A DNA stretch of 64,000 nt from Planctomycetota bacterium (GCA_027063065.1 JAMOSO010000071.1:14216-78215), one strand, 5' to 3'. Positions 16,430-25,041 are shown, counted from the first letter of the stretch. The notes: generated from the sequence alone by a model not told the origin. Translations and numbers: made by a program.

Positions 16430-17876
16430 GTTATTAGATTTGTTGACAATTAAATTAAGTGATAAATTACAACAGGAATTAAAAATACCTTCCAGATTGC
16501 GTGTGCCTTTTAGTAAAATAGTTGAAGGCGAAATATTGTTAAACGAATCTGAAAAAATTTCACAAAATCAATTTAGCAAAACGCCCATTGATTTGCCAAG
16601 TGTAAACACACTTTTAAAAAATAGCATAAGTGGTCAAAAGTTAATAAATGATTTATATAGTTTTGCCAAGCCTGCCGAGTTGCAAAAGGGTAATTTTGAT
16701 TTGGTTAAAGATATCAGAAGTTTTTTAACTAAACAGTTAGATGTTTATTTATTACAAAGTAAGCCGTTAAAGCAACTAGATAGCATTATTACCGATGTTA
16801 AAAATTTGCAAAAAAAAGTAAGTAATAATTTAGATAACTCTTTTAATACTTCGTTTAAAACTATTCTTGCTACATCAACGGACATAAATATACCTATTAA
16901 AGAAATTGTAAATACGGTTTTGCAAATGCAACCTGATGAGCTTGATACAGAACTATCAAAGTCATCGCCCATATTATTAAAGAATATTGCCAATGCTTTG
17001 GAAGCAGAATTTTTAAAACAAGCGAGTCCAGATTTAAAAGATGCATATACTAAACTTACTAAATTAATATTTGATAATTCACCTGATGATGTAAAATTAT
17101 TAAAGACTATAGGTGTTTTATTAGAAAGACAGCCACAATTAAGAGCTATTGAAAAAACTTTAAGAAGAGTATTAATATTGGTAAATAAAAGTATAAAAAC
17201 TAAATCCATTACAAGTGGTATATTAAAAAATATTGATAAATTTACGCAAAATAAAATCCAATATAAAACAGATTTATTGTTGGATACATTAATGTCTTTG
17301 CCAGAGGTGGATATCCCTAAAACTTTAGAAACTTTTATGCCATTATTGCCCAAACAGCAGTTTGGATTATTGGCACAATTATTGGGTTTAAGTTTAAAGC
17401 GAGAGTCCAATTTAATAAATGACGATTCTGCAATACAGTTAATTAAAGATGCAATGACTGAATTAGATGTTTTAGATGATGAAATTGTAACTCGCAAATT
17501 ACAGTCTTTATTTTTGTCTACAGATGATAAGACTCTTGATTTTATATTTCCATTTGATAAACAAATACACCGTGCTTTGATTACTAGGCACAAATCACAA
17601 GGCTCTTCAAAAATAGATGATATACCTAGGTGGAGTATCCATTTATCTTTACCAAAATTAGGACATATACGAGTTGAATTAACTACATCTAATAAATTTT
17701 TGCAAATTGGCTTTAATTGTAGTATGCAAGAGACGGTTGAGTTTTTAAAAAACAATCGGCAAGAATTAGAGTGTAAATTACAAAGATTAGGTTTTGTTTC
17801 TAGGATATCTTACTGTTTTGACGATTCTTATGAGCAAAGTAATAAAATGTCAAGTACAATGGATTTGCAAGCATGA
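16404..17876 (+). CDS. fliK: FliK-like flagellar hook-length control protein
   Basis: About 490 residues. The C-terminal 80 residues match the Flg_hook (FliK C-terminal) domain: WSIHLSLPKLGHIRVELTTS followed by a long helix ending NRQELECKLQRLGF. The N-terminal 400 residues are helical and low in similarity to anything I know, as is normal for FliK rulers. FliK measures hook length and switches export specificity through FlhB. I chose the ATG at 16404 because AGGTGGG lies four bases ahead; an upstream GTG at 16395 is the alternative. FhlB follows with a four-base overlap, a common pairing. The symbol is a family label; a more distant FliK-like paralogue is possible. Confidence 0.72.
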   Translation: MQVPTQQSKLLDLLTIKLSDKLQQELKIPSRLRVPFSKIVEGEILLNESEKISQNQFSKTPIDLPSVNTLLKNSISGQKLINDLYSFAKPAELQKGNFDLVKDIRSFLTKQLDVYLLQSKPLKQLDSIITDVKNLQKKVSNNLDNSFNTSFKTILATSTDINIPIKEIVNTVLQMQPDELDTELSKSSPILLKNIANALEAEFLKQASPDLKDAYTKLTKLIFDNSPDDVKLLKTIGVLLERQPQLRAIEKTLRRVLILVNKSIKTKSITSGILKNIDKFTQNKIQYKTDLLLDTLMSLPEVDIPKTLETFMPLLPKQQFGLLAQLLGLSLKRESNLINDDSAIQLIKDAMTELDVLDDEIVTRKLQSLFLSTDDKTLDFIFPFDKQIHRALITRHKSQGSSKIDDIPRWSIHLSLPKLGHIRVELTTSNKFLQIGFNCSMQETVEFLKNNRQELECKLQRLGFVSRISYCFDDSYEQSNKMSSTMDLQA

Positions 17877-18136
17877 GTAAGCGACAGGTTGCGGTTGCTT
17901 TGGGATATGATAGCGACACTATGCCAGCTCCAAAAGTTTTGGCAAAAGGTGGTGGCGTTATTGCAGATAAAATCATCGCCCTTGCAAAAGAGCAGGGTAT
18001 ACCTATTCAGAGCAATGAAGCCTTGGTGTCTTCTTTACAGCAATTAGATTTGGGAGTAATTATTCCAGAAGAGTTATACGAGGCGGTAGTTGAATTATTA
18101 GTTTTTATGATGCAATTAGAAAAATCTAGGATGTGA
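17873..18136 (+). CDS. fhlB: FhlB: stand-alone C-terminal domain of FlhB
   Basis: 87 residues that correspond to the cytoplasmic C-terminal domain of the flagellar export switch FlhB/EscU. The characteristic features are AVALGYDSDTMPAPKVLAKG, where a NPTH-like autocleavage loop would precede in full FlhB but is absent, and LGVIIPEELYEAVVELLVFM at the end. FhlB proteins are thought to substitute for or modulate the cleaved FlhB fragment. It overlaps the FliK-like stop (ATGA), which fits joint action in substrate-specificity switching. Confidence 0.9.
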   Translation: MSKRQVAVALGYDSDTMPAPKVLAKGGGVIADKIIALAKEQGIPIQSNEALVSSLQQLDLGVIIPEELYEAVVELLVFMMQLEKSRM

Positions 18137-18137
18137 T

Positions 18138-19931
18138 ATGGATAAAAAATCAACAGTTTTACAAGCGCAGGAGTTTTTTCAGGCGGGTAATTATTCTGAT
18201 GCTGAAAAGTTGTGTTTATCTTTATTAAAACATAAAGATGATGGTTTAATATCTCATATTTTAGGTCTTATTTTAATGCGAACCAATAGATTTGAGCAGG
18301 GTATTATACATTTACAAAAAAGTTTAGAATTGCAACCAAACAATGCACATTTTTTTAATAATGCTGGGATTGCTTTTAAAGATTGTAATTACACAGAGAC
18401 TGCTAAAAATTTATACTTAGGAGCTATCGCAATTGACTGTAAATTTGCACAAGCTTATTTTAATTTAGCCTTGTTGTTATCTGAATCTTTAAAAACACAA
18501 GATGAAGCATTAAAAATGTATACTAAAGCATTGGAGTGTGATTGTAATTTTATAATGGCTTTTAATAATCGTGGTAACTTATTGCGAGATTTAAATCGTT
18601 ATGATGAAGCTCTTAATGATTTTAAGCGTGCGTTAGAAATTGATAATCAATGTTCTATGGCGCATTTTAATATAGGTAATTTATATTTTGATACACATAA
18701 GTTTGATAGCGCTATAGAGGCGTATGCTTTAGCTCTTAAGTATGATGAAAATTATCAAGATGCCAAGTATAACATGGCGGCCTGTTATGATTTTATGGGG
18801 AATTTAGACAAGGCTATAGAATTATTTGATCAGCTTATTATTCAGTACGGTGCTTCTCCCTTGTATCTAGCGGGATTGGCTTCTGTATATGAGAAAAAAA
18901 ATCTAAAACAAAAAGCCGCATTAATTTTACAAGGTGCCATTCCAGACGGATTAGATGATTATATAGTATTATTGCAGGTTATTAAGTTGATAGATTATTT
19001 GGATTTAGACCCCTTGGATGTAGCTAAAATATCAGAAGAAGTATATATAAAAAATCAACATAAAGTCACAGATCCACGCTCTCTTGAATTAGCTTTTTCT
19101 TTGGGCAGATTATTTGATAAATTAAAAAATTATCGCAAGGCATTTTATTATTATCGCCAAGCAAATAATAAAGATAATGTTTTGTATAATCATCAGGCAA
19201 CTATTGAAAAATGTAATAATGCAATAGCACAGTGGCAGTGTAAATCAAATATTGTGCCAGATAAATCATTGCCAACACCTATATTTATTATTGGAATGCC
19301 AAGATCGGGTTCAACATTGGTAGAGACGATTTTAGATAGACATTCTGATGTTGTTGCAATAGGAGAATCAACAATATTATCAGAGGTTTGTTGTGAGGCC
19401 GAGGTAGATGTAGCGTATTTTAAAAAAATTAAAAATAAGTATGAAGACTCATCATTTTATGTGGATAAAAATCTGTTTAATTTTTGGCGTTTACCTTTGT
19501 TAGACAGGCATTTTGCCAATGCAAAAATTATTCATTGTCAGCGTCATCCTTTAGATGTTGTTTTGTCGATTTATAGTTTATCTTTTATATATTCTATGCC
19601 ATTTTCTGGTAAATTAGAAGATATTGCCAATTATTATGTTGAGTATATGCGTTTAATAAATTTCTATAGAGATAAGATAGATATCTTAGAGATTTCTAAT
19701 AAGGAATTGAGTTTAAATCCAGAAATAGAAATAAAAAAGATTTTAGATTATTGTAATTTGCCTTGGCAGCAGCAATGTTTAAGTCCTCATAAAAGTAATA
19801 GATTGGCTCAAACAGCAAGTTATAATCAAGTACGACAACCAATTAATGCAAGCGGTGTAGATCGTTGGAAGGCTTATGAAAAATATCTAGTACCTGCAAT
19901 AAATATTTTAGAAAAAGCTGGTTTATTATAA
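18138..19931 (+). CDS. TPR protein with C-terminal sulfotransferase domain
   Basis: 597 residues. Residues 1-280 contain TPRs (for example AFNNRGNLLRDLNRYDEALN, 141-160). The C-terminal part is a Sulfotransfer_3-type domain: IFIIGMPRSGSTLVETILD at 382-400 is the PAPS 5'-phosphosulfate loop, and RHPLDVVLSIYS carries the 3'-phosphate binding Arg/Ser. Such fusions sulfate peptides, sugars or surface polymers using PAPS. It starts one base after the fhlB stop and so belongs to the flagellar-type operon. Together with the GT41 gene on the other side of DAHP synthase this suggests surface-protein modification; the substrate is unknown. Confidence 0.85.
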   Translation: MDKKSTVLQAQEFFQAGNYSDAEKLCLSLLKHKDDGLISHILGLILMRTNRFEQGIIHLQKSLELQPNNAHFFNNAGIAFKDCNYTETAKNLYLGAIAIDCKFAQAYFNLALLLSESLKTQDEALKMYTKALECDCNFIMAFNNRGNLLRDLNRYDEALNDFKRALEIDNQCSMAHFNIGNLYFDTHKFDSAIEAYALALKYDENYQDAKYNMAACYDFMGNLDKAIELFDQLIIQYGASPLYLAGLASVYEKKNLKQKAALILQGAIPDGLDDYIVLLQVIKLIDYLDLDPLDVAKISEEVYIKNQHKVTDPRSLELAFSLGRLFDKLKNYRKAFYYYRQANNKDNVLYNHQATIEKCNNAIAQWQCKSNIVPDKSLPTPIFIIGMPRSGSTLVETILDRHSDVVAIGESTILSEVCCEAEVDVAYFKKIKNKYEDSSFYVDKNLFNFWRLPLLDRHFANAKIIHCQRHPLDVVLSIYSLSFIYSMPFSGKLEDIANYYVEYMRLINFYRDKIDILEISNKELSLNPEIEIKKILDYCNLPWQQQCLSPHKSNRLAQTASYNQVRQPINASGVDRWKAYEKYLVPAINILEKAGLL

Positions 19932-19933
19932 AT

Positions 19934-20284
19934 TTATTGATTACGTTTTTTTGCTTTTATGGCAGTAGCAATAAAAGAAATAGTACAAAATTCATCTCTT
20001 ATTATACGCACGCCAACACGAAAGTTGTGGTTGGTTAGAGGTATGCAGTCCATTACTCTAATTTGTATTAACCGTTCTTTATGAAGCCAATGTAGTTCAA
20101 AACCAAGTAAATAATCTTTGCCTGGTTTTAACGCTTGATTTAATTGTAATCCAAGACCTGTTGAGCTTAAATCTAAAATTTTGGCTTCTTTGTCAATTTT
20201 TTTTCCAAAGAAGCCAATTTCTTTAATAGAGACAGTAACATCATTTACGGTTGTTCTTGATGCCCGTCTACGCTCTTGGCTCAT
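19934..20284 (-). CDS. PilZ-domain c-di-GMP binding protein
   Basis: 116 residues forming a single PilZ domain. The N-terminal ERRRASR gives the RxxxR motif (R6, R10) and DLSSTG (38-43) gives the D/NxSxxG motif, both required for cyclic di-GMP binding. It is the last gene of the pilB-pilT operon, two bases after pilT, and convergent with the sulfotransferase gene. PilZ proteins in this context tune pilus motors or twitching; here both binding motifs are intact, unlike the non-binding founder PilZ of Pseudomonas. Confidence 0.87.
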   Translation of the reverse strand: MSQERRRASRTTVNDVTVSIKEIGFFGKKIDKEAKILDLSSTGLGLQLNQALKPGKDYLLGFELHWLHKERLIQIRVMDCIPLTNHNFRVGVRIIRDEFCTISFIATAIKAKKRNQ

Positions 20285-20286
20285 AC

Positions 20287-21372
20287 TTATTTTTTACCGC
20301 TAGTAGCAGCTTGATATTCCCTTATTTTTTTGGTTATATCATCTTTGTTTTTACAACATTCAAGTGTGCTAGCAAAGTCTATTAAGCCATTTATATACAG
20401 TTTAAATAAATGATCATCACGTGTTACCATTCCCATTTTACCGCTGGTTTGTAGTACAGATTCGATACCAAAAATCCTATTTTCTCTTATGAGATGCGCA
20501 ATAGAGTGGGTATTAAATAATATTTCAAATGCAGGTACACGCCCGCCACCAATTTTTGGTAATAAAGATTGTGTTATAATAGCTCTTAGTGAGCCACTTA
20601 ACTGGGTGCGTACTTGTTCCTGTTGATCTGCTGGAAAGGCGTCTATTAGGCGACTAATTGTTTCTCCAGCTCCAGTGGTGTGTAAAGTTCCAAAAACTAG
20701 ATGTCCTGTTTCGGCAGCAGTAATAGCGGCCTGAATTGTTTCTAAATCACGCATCTCGCCTACAAGAATTACATCAGGGTCTTCGCGTAAGGCACGTCTT
20801 AATGCTTCAGAAAAACTAGGTACATCTGTGCCGATTTCACGTTGATTAATTAGGGATTTTTTGTGTTCGTGATAAAATTCAATAGGATCTTCAATAGTTA
20901 TAATATGGTGTGGCTTTTCTTCATTAATCATGTTGATTAGTGAAGCTAATGTTGTACTTTTACCAGAACCAGTTGGCCCTGTTACTAAAAATAGTCCACG
21001 AGGTTTAAATATATAATCTTTTACCTGTGGTGGTAGGCCTAGTTCTTTAAATTTTAAAATTCGATTTGGTATTATGCGTAAAACTATCGCAATATTGCCC
21101 CTTTGTTTAAAAACAGAAGCTCTAAAGCGGGCTTGGTCTTCAAAAGAAAATCCAAAATCAGTAGAGCCAATTTCTGCTAGTTCAACTTGGTTTTTGTCTG
21201 ATGTAAGAGCCTTCATATAAGCTGTCATGTCGTCTGCGTTTAGTTCAGGCAAGTTTACACTGCGTAATGCTCCTGATATTCTAAGACATGGCGGTCTGCC
21301 AACTGTCAAATGTAAATCACTTGCATCATGGTCAATAACCATTTGTAAAAGTTTGTTAATTTCTGTGGCCAT
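20287..21372 (-). CDS. pilT: Type IV pilus retraction ATPase PilT
   Basis: 361 residues. Walker A is GPTGSGKST (132-140); the Asp box (TIEDPIEFYH), Walker B (DPDVILVGEMRD) and His box (ETGHLVFGTLHT) follow. The C-terminus keeps a retraction-type region (AFEILFNTHSIAHLIRENR), close to the AIRNLIRE motif of PilT. It powers pilus disassembly for twitching motility. The gene begins at the base next to the upstream pilB-type stop, so the two are one transcription unit. A paralogue is encoded at 33888-35072. Confidence 0.92.
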   Translation of the reverse strand: MATEINKLLQMVIDHDASDLHLTVGRPPCLRISGALRSVNLPELNADDMTAYMKALTSDKNQVELAEIGSTDFGFSFEDQARFRASVFKQRGNIAIVLRIIPNRILKFKELGLPPQVKDYIFKPRGLFLVTGPTGSGKSTTLASLINMINEEKPHHIITIEDPIEFYHEHKKSLINQREIGTDVPSFSEALRRALREDPDVILVGEMRDLETIQAAITAAETGHLVFGTLHTTGAGETISRLIDAFPADQQEQVRTQLSGSLRAIITQSLLPKIGGGRVPAFEILFNTHSIAHLIRENRIFGIESVLQTSGKMGMVTRDDHLFKLYINGLIDFASTLECCKNKDDITKKIREYQAATSGKK

Positions 21373-23064
21373 TTATGTTACCTTAGTTCTAGCTACTTTT
21401 AATACTTCTTCAGGCGTTGTTAAGCCCGTTAAAACTTTTTGTGCTCCATCGGCAAGTAGAGGGCTCATACCTGAGGCAATGGCTGTTTTGCGGATTTCAA
21501 TAGTTGTTGCACCAGCAAATGCCATTTTTCTAATTGGGGCAGTCATAACTAGCATTTCAAATATGGCTAGTCGACCTTTGTAGCCTTTGTGTTCGCAAGC
21601 ATTGCAACCCTTTGGCTTGTATACAGTATTATTGGCAACATTTTCAGCTTTTAGTTCTAGAGCAGAAATCATACTAGGACTAAGCTTAGTTGCTTCTTTG
21701 CATTCTGGGCATAATCGTCTAACTAGACGTTGGGCAATGATTGCCTGTATGGATGAGGCAACTAGAAACGGTTTAATACCAATATCTGTTAAACGAGTAA
21801 TAGCAGAGGGCGCATCGTTGGTATGCAATGTCGAAAATACCAAATGTCCTGTTAATGATGCTTCTACTGCTATTTCAGCTGTCTCCATATCACGAATTTC
21901 ACCGATAAGTATTATGTTTGGTGCTTGGCGTAGCATGGAACGTATAATACGGGCAAAAGTCATACCGGCAGATTCGTCTACCTGTGCCTGATTAATACCA
22001 GACAAATAGTATTCTACTGGATTTTCTGCAGTTATAATTTTGCGATTAGGTGTATTGAGCTCATTTAATGCGGCATATAGTGTTGTTGTTTTTCCTGAAC
22101 CAGTAGGTCCTGTTACCAAGATAATACCATTTGGTCTTTTAATTAATTTTTTAAATAATTGTTCATCATGATCGCTCATACCTGTATCGCCTAAACCGCC
22201 ACTGATTGAGGCTTTGTCTAAAATACGTAGTACGATTGACTCTCCGTGAACAGCTGGCAAACTATTTACACGCAAATCGATACTTTTACCGACTAAATTT
22301 AACTTAATTCTACCGTCCTGAGGTAAACGTTTTTCGGCAATGTCCATACCGGACATAATTTTAAATCTAGATAACAATGGTTTTTGTAGTCTTTTCGGTG
22401 GTGAGTCTATTTCGCGACAAACACCATCAACTCGATATCGTACTCTTAGACGATTATCCATTGGCTCTATATGAATATCTGAAGCCCTTTGTTTAACAGC
22501 TTCGGCAATAATCATCATTGCTAATTTGATAACAGGCGCATCGTCTTCGTCTTCATTGTCATCATCTAAATCTAAATCACGGGCTTCGATATCATCAGCA
22601 TTCAAATCACCCATCATTTCGTCTATTTGTTCTTCTGTAGCACCGTAGGCGCGTTGGGTAAGCTCTGCAATGCCTGTAGCAGAAGCCAAAACTGTTTCAA
22701 AGGGGCAACTTAAAATAAAATTTAAATTGTCGGCAATATGTATATTAAGCGGATCTGAAGTGGCTACAAGTAAGACTCCTTCATCAATATCAAGAGGGAC
22801 TATGCCATTGTCTCTGGCAGCACTTTCTGGTATTAAAGCCATGGCGTCTTTTGAAACTTCAAATTCTTCCAAGTCGACATAGCGCATATCAAATTGGGTG
22901 GCCAAAGCTTCGTATAATTGTTCTTCAGTAACTAAATTGTTTTCGATTAAGTAGTCCCCCATACGTTGGCCACTTTCCATAGTGTCCATAATGGCTTCCG
23001 TGAGCTTTTCTAAGCTTAGGTATTCTAAATCTACTAATATTTCACCGATACGTTTACGTGCCAA
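21373..23064 (-). CDS. pilB: Type IV pilus assembly ATPase PilB/GspE family with MshEN-like N-terminus
   Basis: 563 residues. The N-terminus holds two tandem RxG-type motifs (RIGEILVDLEYLSLEKL and RMGDYLIENNLVTEEQL, residues 5-50) as in MshEN domains, some of which bind cyclic di-GMP. An acidic linker (165-175) precedes the ATPase: Walker A GPTGSGKTT (319-327), Walker B NIILIGEIRD, and a four-cysteine zinc site (CPEC ... CNAC). It drives pilus extension, or possibly a related secretion system; the pilT and PilZ neighbours favour pili. The minus-strand start faces a divergent small-peptide gene across 117 bases. Confidence 0.87.
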   Translation of the reverse strand: MARKRIGEILVDLEYLSLEKLTEAIMDTMESGQRMGDYLIENNLVTEEQLYEALATQFDMRYVDLEEFEVSKDAMALIPESAARDNGIVPLDIDEGVLLVATSDPLNIHIADNLNFILSCPFETVLASATGIAELTQRAYGATEEQIDEMMGDLNADDIEARDLDLDDDNEDEDDAPVIKLAMMIIAEAVKQRASDIHIEPMDNRLRVRYRVDGVCREIDSPPKRLQKPLLSRFKIMSGMDIAEKRLPQDGRIKLNLVGKSIDLRVNSLPAVHGESIVLRILDKASISGGLGDTGMSDHDEQLFKKLIKRPNGIILVTGPTGSGKTTTLYAALNELNTPNRKIITAENPVEYYLSGINQAQVDESAGMTFARIIRSMLRQAPNIILIGEIRDMETAEIAVEASLTGHLVFSTLHTNDAPSAITRLTDIGIKPFLVASSIQAIIAQRLVRRLCPECKEATKLSPSMISALELKAENVANNTVYKPKGCNACEHKGYKGRLAIFEMLVMTAPIRKMAFAGATTIEIRKTAIASGMSPLLADGAQKVLTGLTTPEEVLKVARTKVT

Positions 23065-23126
23065 CTTATGCTCCTTTAACGACTTATATCCCGTAGTCTA
23101 CCTTTGAAACTGCTTGCTGTCAAACT

Positions 23127-23154
23127 TTGCAAATTGTTTTAATTTGTTTATAGT
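23127..23154 (+). promoter_or_regulatory. Promoter candidate for the Pro/Gly-rich peptide gene
   Basis: TTGCAA (23127-23132), 16-base spacer, TATAGT (23149-23154), placed about 28 bases before the small gene's start. A second TATAGT at 23156 is badly spaced. Confidence 0.38.
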
Positions 23155-23181
23155 TTATAGTACTTTGTAATGGAGACAATA

Positions 23182-23355
23182 ATGATAAAATATAGCGTGT
23201 TATGTGTATTAGGATTGGTTTTGTTTGTATTGATTAATTCGGTAATGGCAACATTGCCACCACCTCCTCCTGGAGGCGGGGATACATCTTCTTCAGAAGG
23301 TTCAAGCTCTGGAGGGGGTGGTGGAGGTGGATGTTTAATTTTAACTTTGAGATAG
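23182..23355 (+). CDS. Tiny secreted Pro/Gly-rich peptide
   Basis: 57 residues from the ATG at 23182, which has GGAGA five bases upstream; an in-frame ATG at 23170 overlaps that site. A hydrophobic signal peptide (VLCVLGLVLFVLINSVMA) is followed by LPPPPPGGG, a Ser/Glu patch and a run of glycines ending in a single cysteine and LILTLR. The mature peptide would be about 35 residues. It has its own promoter candidate and a strong terminator, so it is probably a real gene and not a shadow, although the complementary frame is also open for 76 codons because of the repeats. The function is unknown; the composition suggests a flexible surface or matrix peptide. Confidence 0.55.
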   Translation: MIKYSVLCVLGLVLFVLINSVMATLPPPPPGGGDTSSSEGSSSGGGGGGGCLILTLR

Positions 23356-23360
23356 AAATT

Positions 23361-23396
23361 CAAAAAAAAGCCAATCATAAAGATTGGCTTTTTTGA
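23361..23396. terminator. Bidirectional intrinsic terminator
   Basis: Stem AGCCAATC / GATTGGCT (23369-23376 with 23382-23389) is preceded by an A run and followed by a T run, so it can end both the plus-strand peptide gene and the minus-strand rplT transcript. Confidence 0.85.
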
Positions 23397-23414
23397 ATAT
23401 AAATTTACTTTTAC

Positions 23415-23777
23415 TTATGCTGCTGAACGAGCTGCTTTAGAAATTTCTACAAGCTTGTCAAAAGTAGCAGGGGCTTCAATTGCAAGTTGTGAAAGTTGCT
23501 TGCGATTAAGCTCAACTTTAGCAATAGATAACCCATTCATAAATGTAGAATAATTAAGTCCACGCATTTTACATGCGGCAGAAATACGTGTAATCCACAA
23601 TTTACGGAAGTCACCAGCACGTTTTTTGCGGTGAGCATAAGAAAATGCTAAAGAACGACGGATATTGTCTTTCGCAATTTTTAATAATTTAGAACGTCCA
23701 CCTCGTTGACCTTTTACAGCCTTCATTAAGCGTTTTTTCTTTTTGTGTCTTGCTACAGCGTTTGATGTTCTTGCCAT
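23415..23777 (-). CDS. rplT: 50S ribosomal protein L20
   Basis: 120 residues with the canonical L20 start ARTSNAVARHKKKKRLMKAV and the RISAACKMRGLNYSTFMNGL core. L20 binds 23S rRNA early in large-subunit assembly and in enteric bacteria also represses its own operon at the rpmI leader. It is the last gene of infC-rpmI-rplT; pheS and pheT, which commonly follow, are not here. Confidence 0.97.
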   Translation of the reverse strand: MARTSNAVARHKKKKRLMKAVKGQRGGRSKLLKIAKDNIRRSLAFSYAHRKKRAGDFRKLWITRISAACKMRGLNYSTFMNGLSIAKVELNRKQLSQLAIEAPATFDKLVEISKAARSAA

Positions 23778-23788
23778 GGTAGTATCTC

Positions 23789-23986
23789 CTAATTAGCGCC
23801 TATAAGAACTTTAATTTTAGAAGCCATTTTGCCTTTAACGTAACTATTTTCGTTAAGACGACGGCGTGTACTACCACTCATGTGGCCAGTTAAATGACCC
23901 ATGCCACCTTTTTTAAACTTTACTTTACCAGTTCCGGTAATGCGTACTCGCTTGGCGAGTCCTTTGTGAGTTTTGAGCTTGTACAT
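23789..23986 (-). CDS. rpmI: 50S ribosomal protein L35
   Basis: 65 residues with the family pattern YKLKTHKGLAKRVRITGTGK and a basic middle part, LTGHMSGSTRRRLNENSYV, ending in a short helix. L35 is a small large-subunit protein. It sits 11 bases ahead of rplT and 21 bases after infC in the standard order. Confidence 0.96.
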   Translation of the reverse strand: MYKLKTHKGLAKRVRITGTGKVKFKKGGMGHLTGHMSGSTRRRLNENSYVKGKMASKIKVLIGAN

Positions 23987-24007
23987 TTTTTCTCCTTTAT
24001 GTCTGCT

Positions 24008-24517
24008 CTATTTTTTATTCAGCGGGAGGATCTGTACCTCCATACGCCGCCCGGCTTTTCGCAGTTCGCCGTCGGGTTTGGCGAGGTCTGAACACGCAGC
24101 GACGAAGTCATTCATAACTTCTTCGGCACGGTCGACATACATCATTTCACGTCCGCGAAAACGCATTGATAACAAGACGCGGTCGTGTTTTTCGAGGAAT
24201 TTGCGCGCGTGTTTCAACTTTACCTCAAAATCGTGTTTTTCAATTTTAGGGCTCAATCGAATCTCTTTCACGTGAATAACGTGAGCTCGTTTCTTCGATT
24301 CTTTTTCCTTTTTCTTTTTTTGAAATTTAAAGGAACCAAAATCCATAATGCGACATACGGGTGGTTCTGCGTTGGGGGCTACCTCAACTAGATCCAAGCC
24401 GACGTCTTTGGCTTTTGCGATGGCTACAACAGTTGGAATTACACCTAACTGTTCTCCGTCAGAAGAAACCACACGGACTTCTTTGACTCTTATTTGCTCG
24501 TTGGCGCGATTATTAAT
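24008..24517 (-). CDS. infC: Translation initiation factor IF-3
   Basis: 169 residues if translation begins at ATT (24517-24515), giving an N-terminus aligned with other IF-3 proteins (NNRANEQIRVKEVRVVSSDG). ATT is the known autoregulatory start of infC in many bacteria, and GGAG lies upstream, although 14 bases away, which is long. In-frame ATGs at 24574 and 24619 would add 19 or 34 residues that do not resemble IF-3. IF-3 binds the 30S subunit and checks the initiator tRNA and start codon. The C-terminal domain (VHVKEIRLSPKIEKHDFEVK) is intact. Confidence 0.92.
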   Translation of the reverse strand: MNNRANEQIRVKEVRVVSSDGEQLGVIPTVVAIAKAKDVGLDLVEVAPNAEPPVCRIMDFGSFKFQKKKKEKESKKRAHVIHVKEIRLSPKIEKHDFEVKLKHARKFLEKHDRVLLSMRFRGREMMYVDRAEEVMNDFVAACSDLAKPDGELRKAGRRMEVQILPLNKK

Positions 24518-24704
24518 AGAAACGGCTAATTCTCCAAAAAGTACTTTAAACCTTGCTACGCACAAGATTTTCATAAATATATGAATTGCGAATTTTAATG
24601 ATTTTATAAAAACTGTCAATTAATTTATAAAAATTGTTAGCACAAAGTAGAATTATATAAACGCAAAATTAAAATGTCCGCTTATATTTGAATAAAATAA
24701 ATTT

Positions 24705-24725
24705 AAACAAGTAGGATAAAATTTA
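24705..24725. repeat. Left copy of a short direct repeat flanking the AAA-ATPase locus
   Basis: AAACAAGTAGGATAAAATTT here and AAACAAGTAGGATGAAATTT at 26640 differ at one of 20 positions. The surrounding 24620-24842 stretch shows no gene. The pair may mark the ends of an insertion. Confidence 0.4.
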
Positions 24726-24842
24726 CACTAAAAATCAGCGGAAGACTGCTACGCAGTCGTTAATTAACTTTTTTAAATTTAATGATTTTTTTCTTATTTA
24801 CCACTGAATCTGTCCGTTGATTGGGGACCACTTTAGAATTTA

Positions 24843-24986
24843 TACAAAGATGTTAACGCTTCTTTAGAGGGTAAATCTATAGCGTTAATTAATCAAACAG
24901 AGGATATATCAACAACTTATTTGATATTGTTTTCAATACCAAGCCTTACTTTAAGCGCAGATGTTATTGAATATACAAAAGAATAA
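24843..24986 (+). pseudogene. Small gene remnant without a start codon
   Basis: An open stretch of 47 codons in the plus strand (beginning YKDVNASLEGKS and ending VIEYTKE) follows an in-frame stop by one codon and has no usable start. It is followed 22 bases later by a plus-strand intrinsic terminator, as if it were the 3' end of an eroded gene. I do not recognise the product. Confidence 0.3.
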
Positions 24987-25008
24987 TTTTTTTTGTTCTT
25001 AAATTTAA

Positions 25009-25037
25009 GGTCACGGTTTTTAGCTGTGGCCTTTTTT
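25009..25037 (+). terminator. Plus-strand intrinsic terminator after the gene remnant
   Basis: Stem GGTCAC / GTGGCC (25009-25014 with 25026-25031, one G-U pair) and then TTTTTT. On the minus strand the same hairpin has a mismatch, so plus-strand use is favoured. Confidence 0.6.
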
Positions 25038-25041
25038 AGTT

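Noticed and set aside
16745-17755. Minus-strand open frame of 336 codons inside the FliK-like gene
   Set aside because: It lies opposite a coherent frame with a FliK C-terminal domain, and its own translation is Cys/Ser/Asn-rich with no domain or ribosome binding site; it is a low-complexity shadow.
23148-23378. Minus-strand frame over the Pro/Gly peptide gene
   Set aside because: It mirrors the repeats, starts inside the terminator A/T run and has no ribosome binding site; the plus-strand frame has a signal peptide and ribosome binding site.
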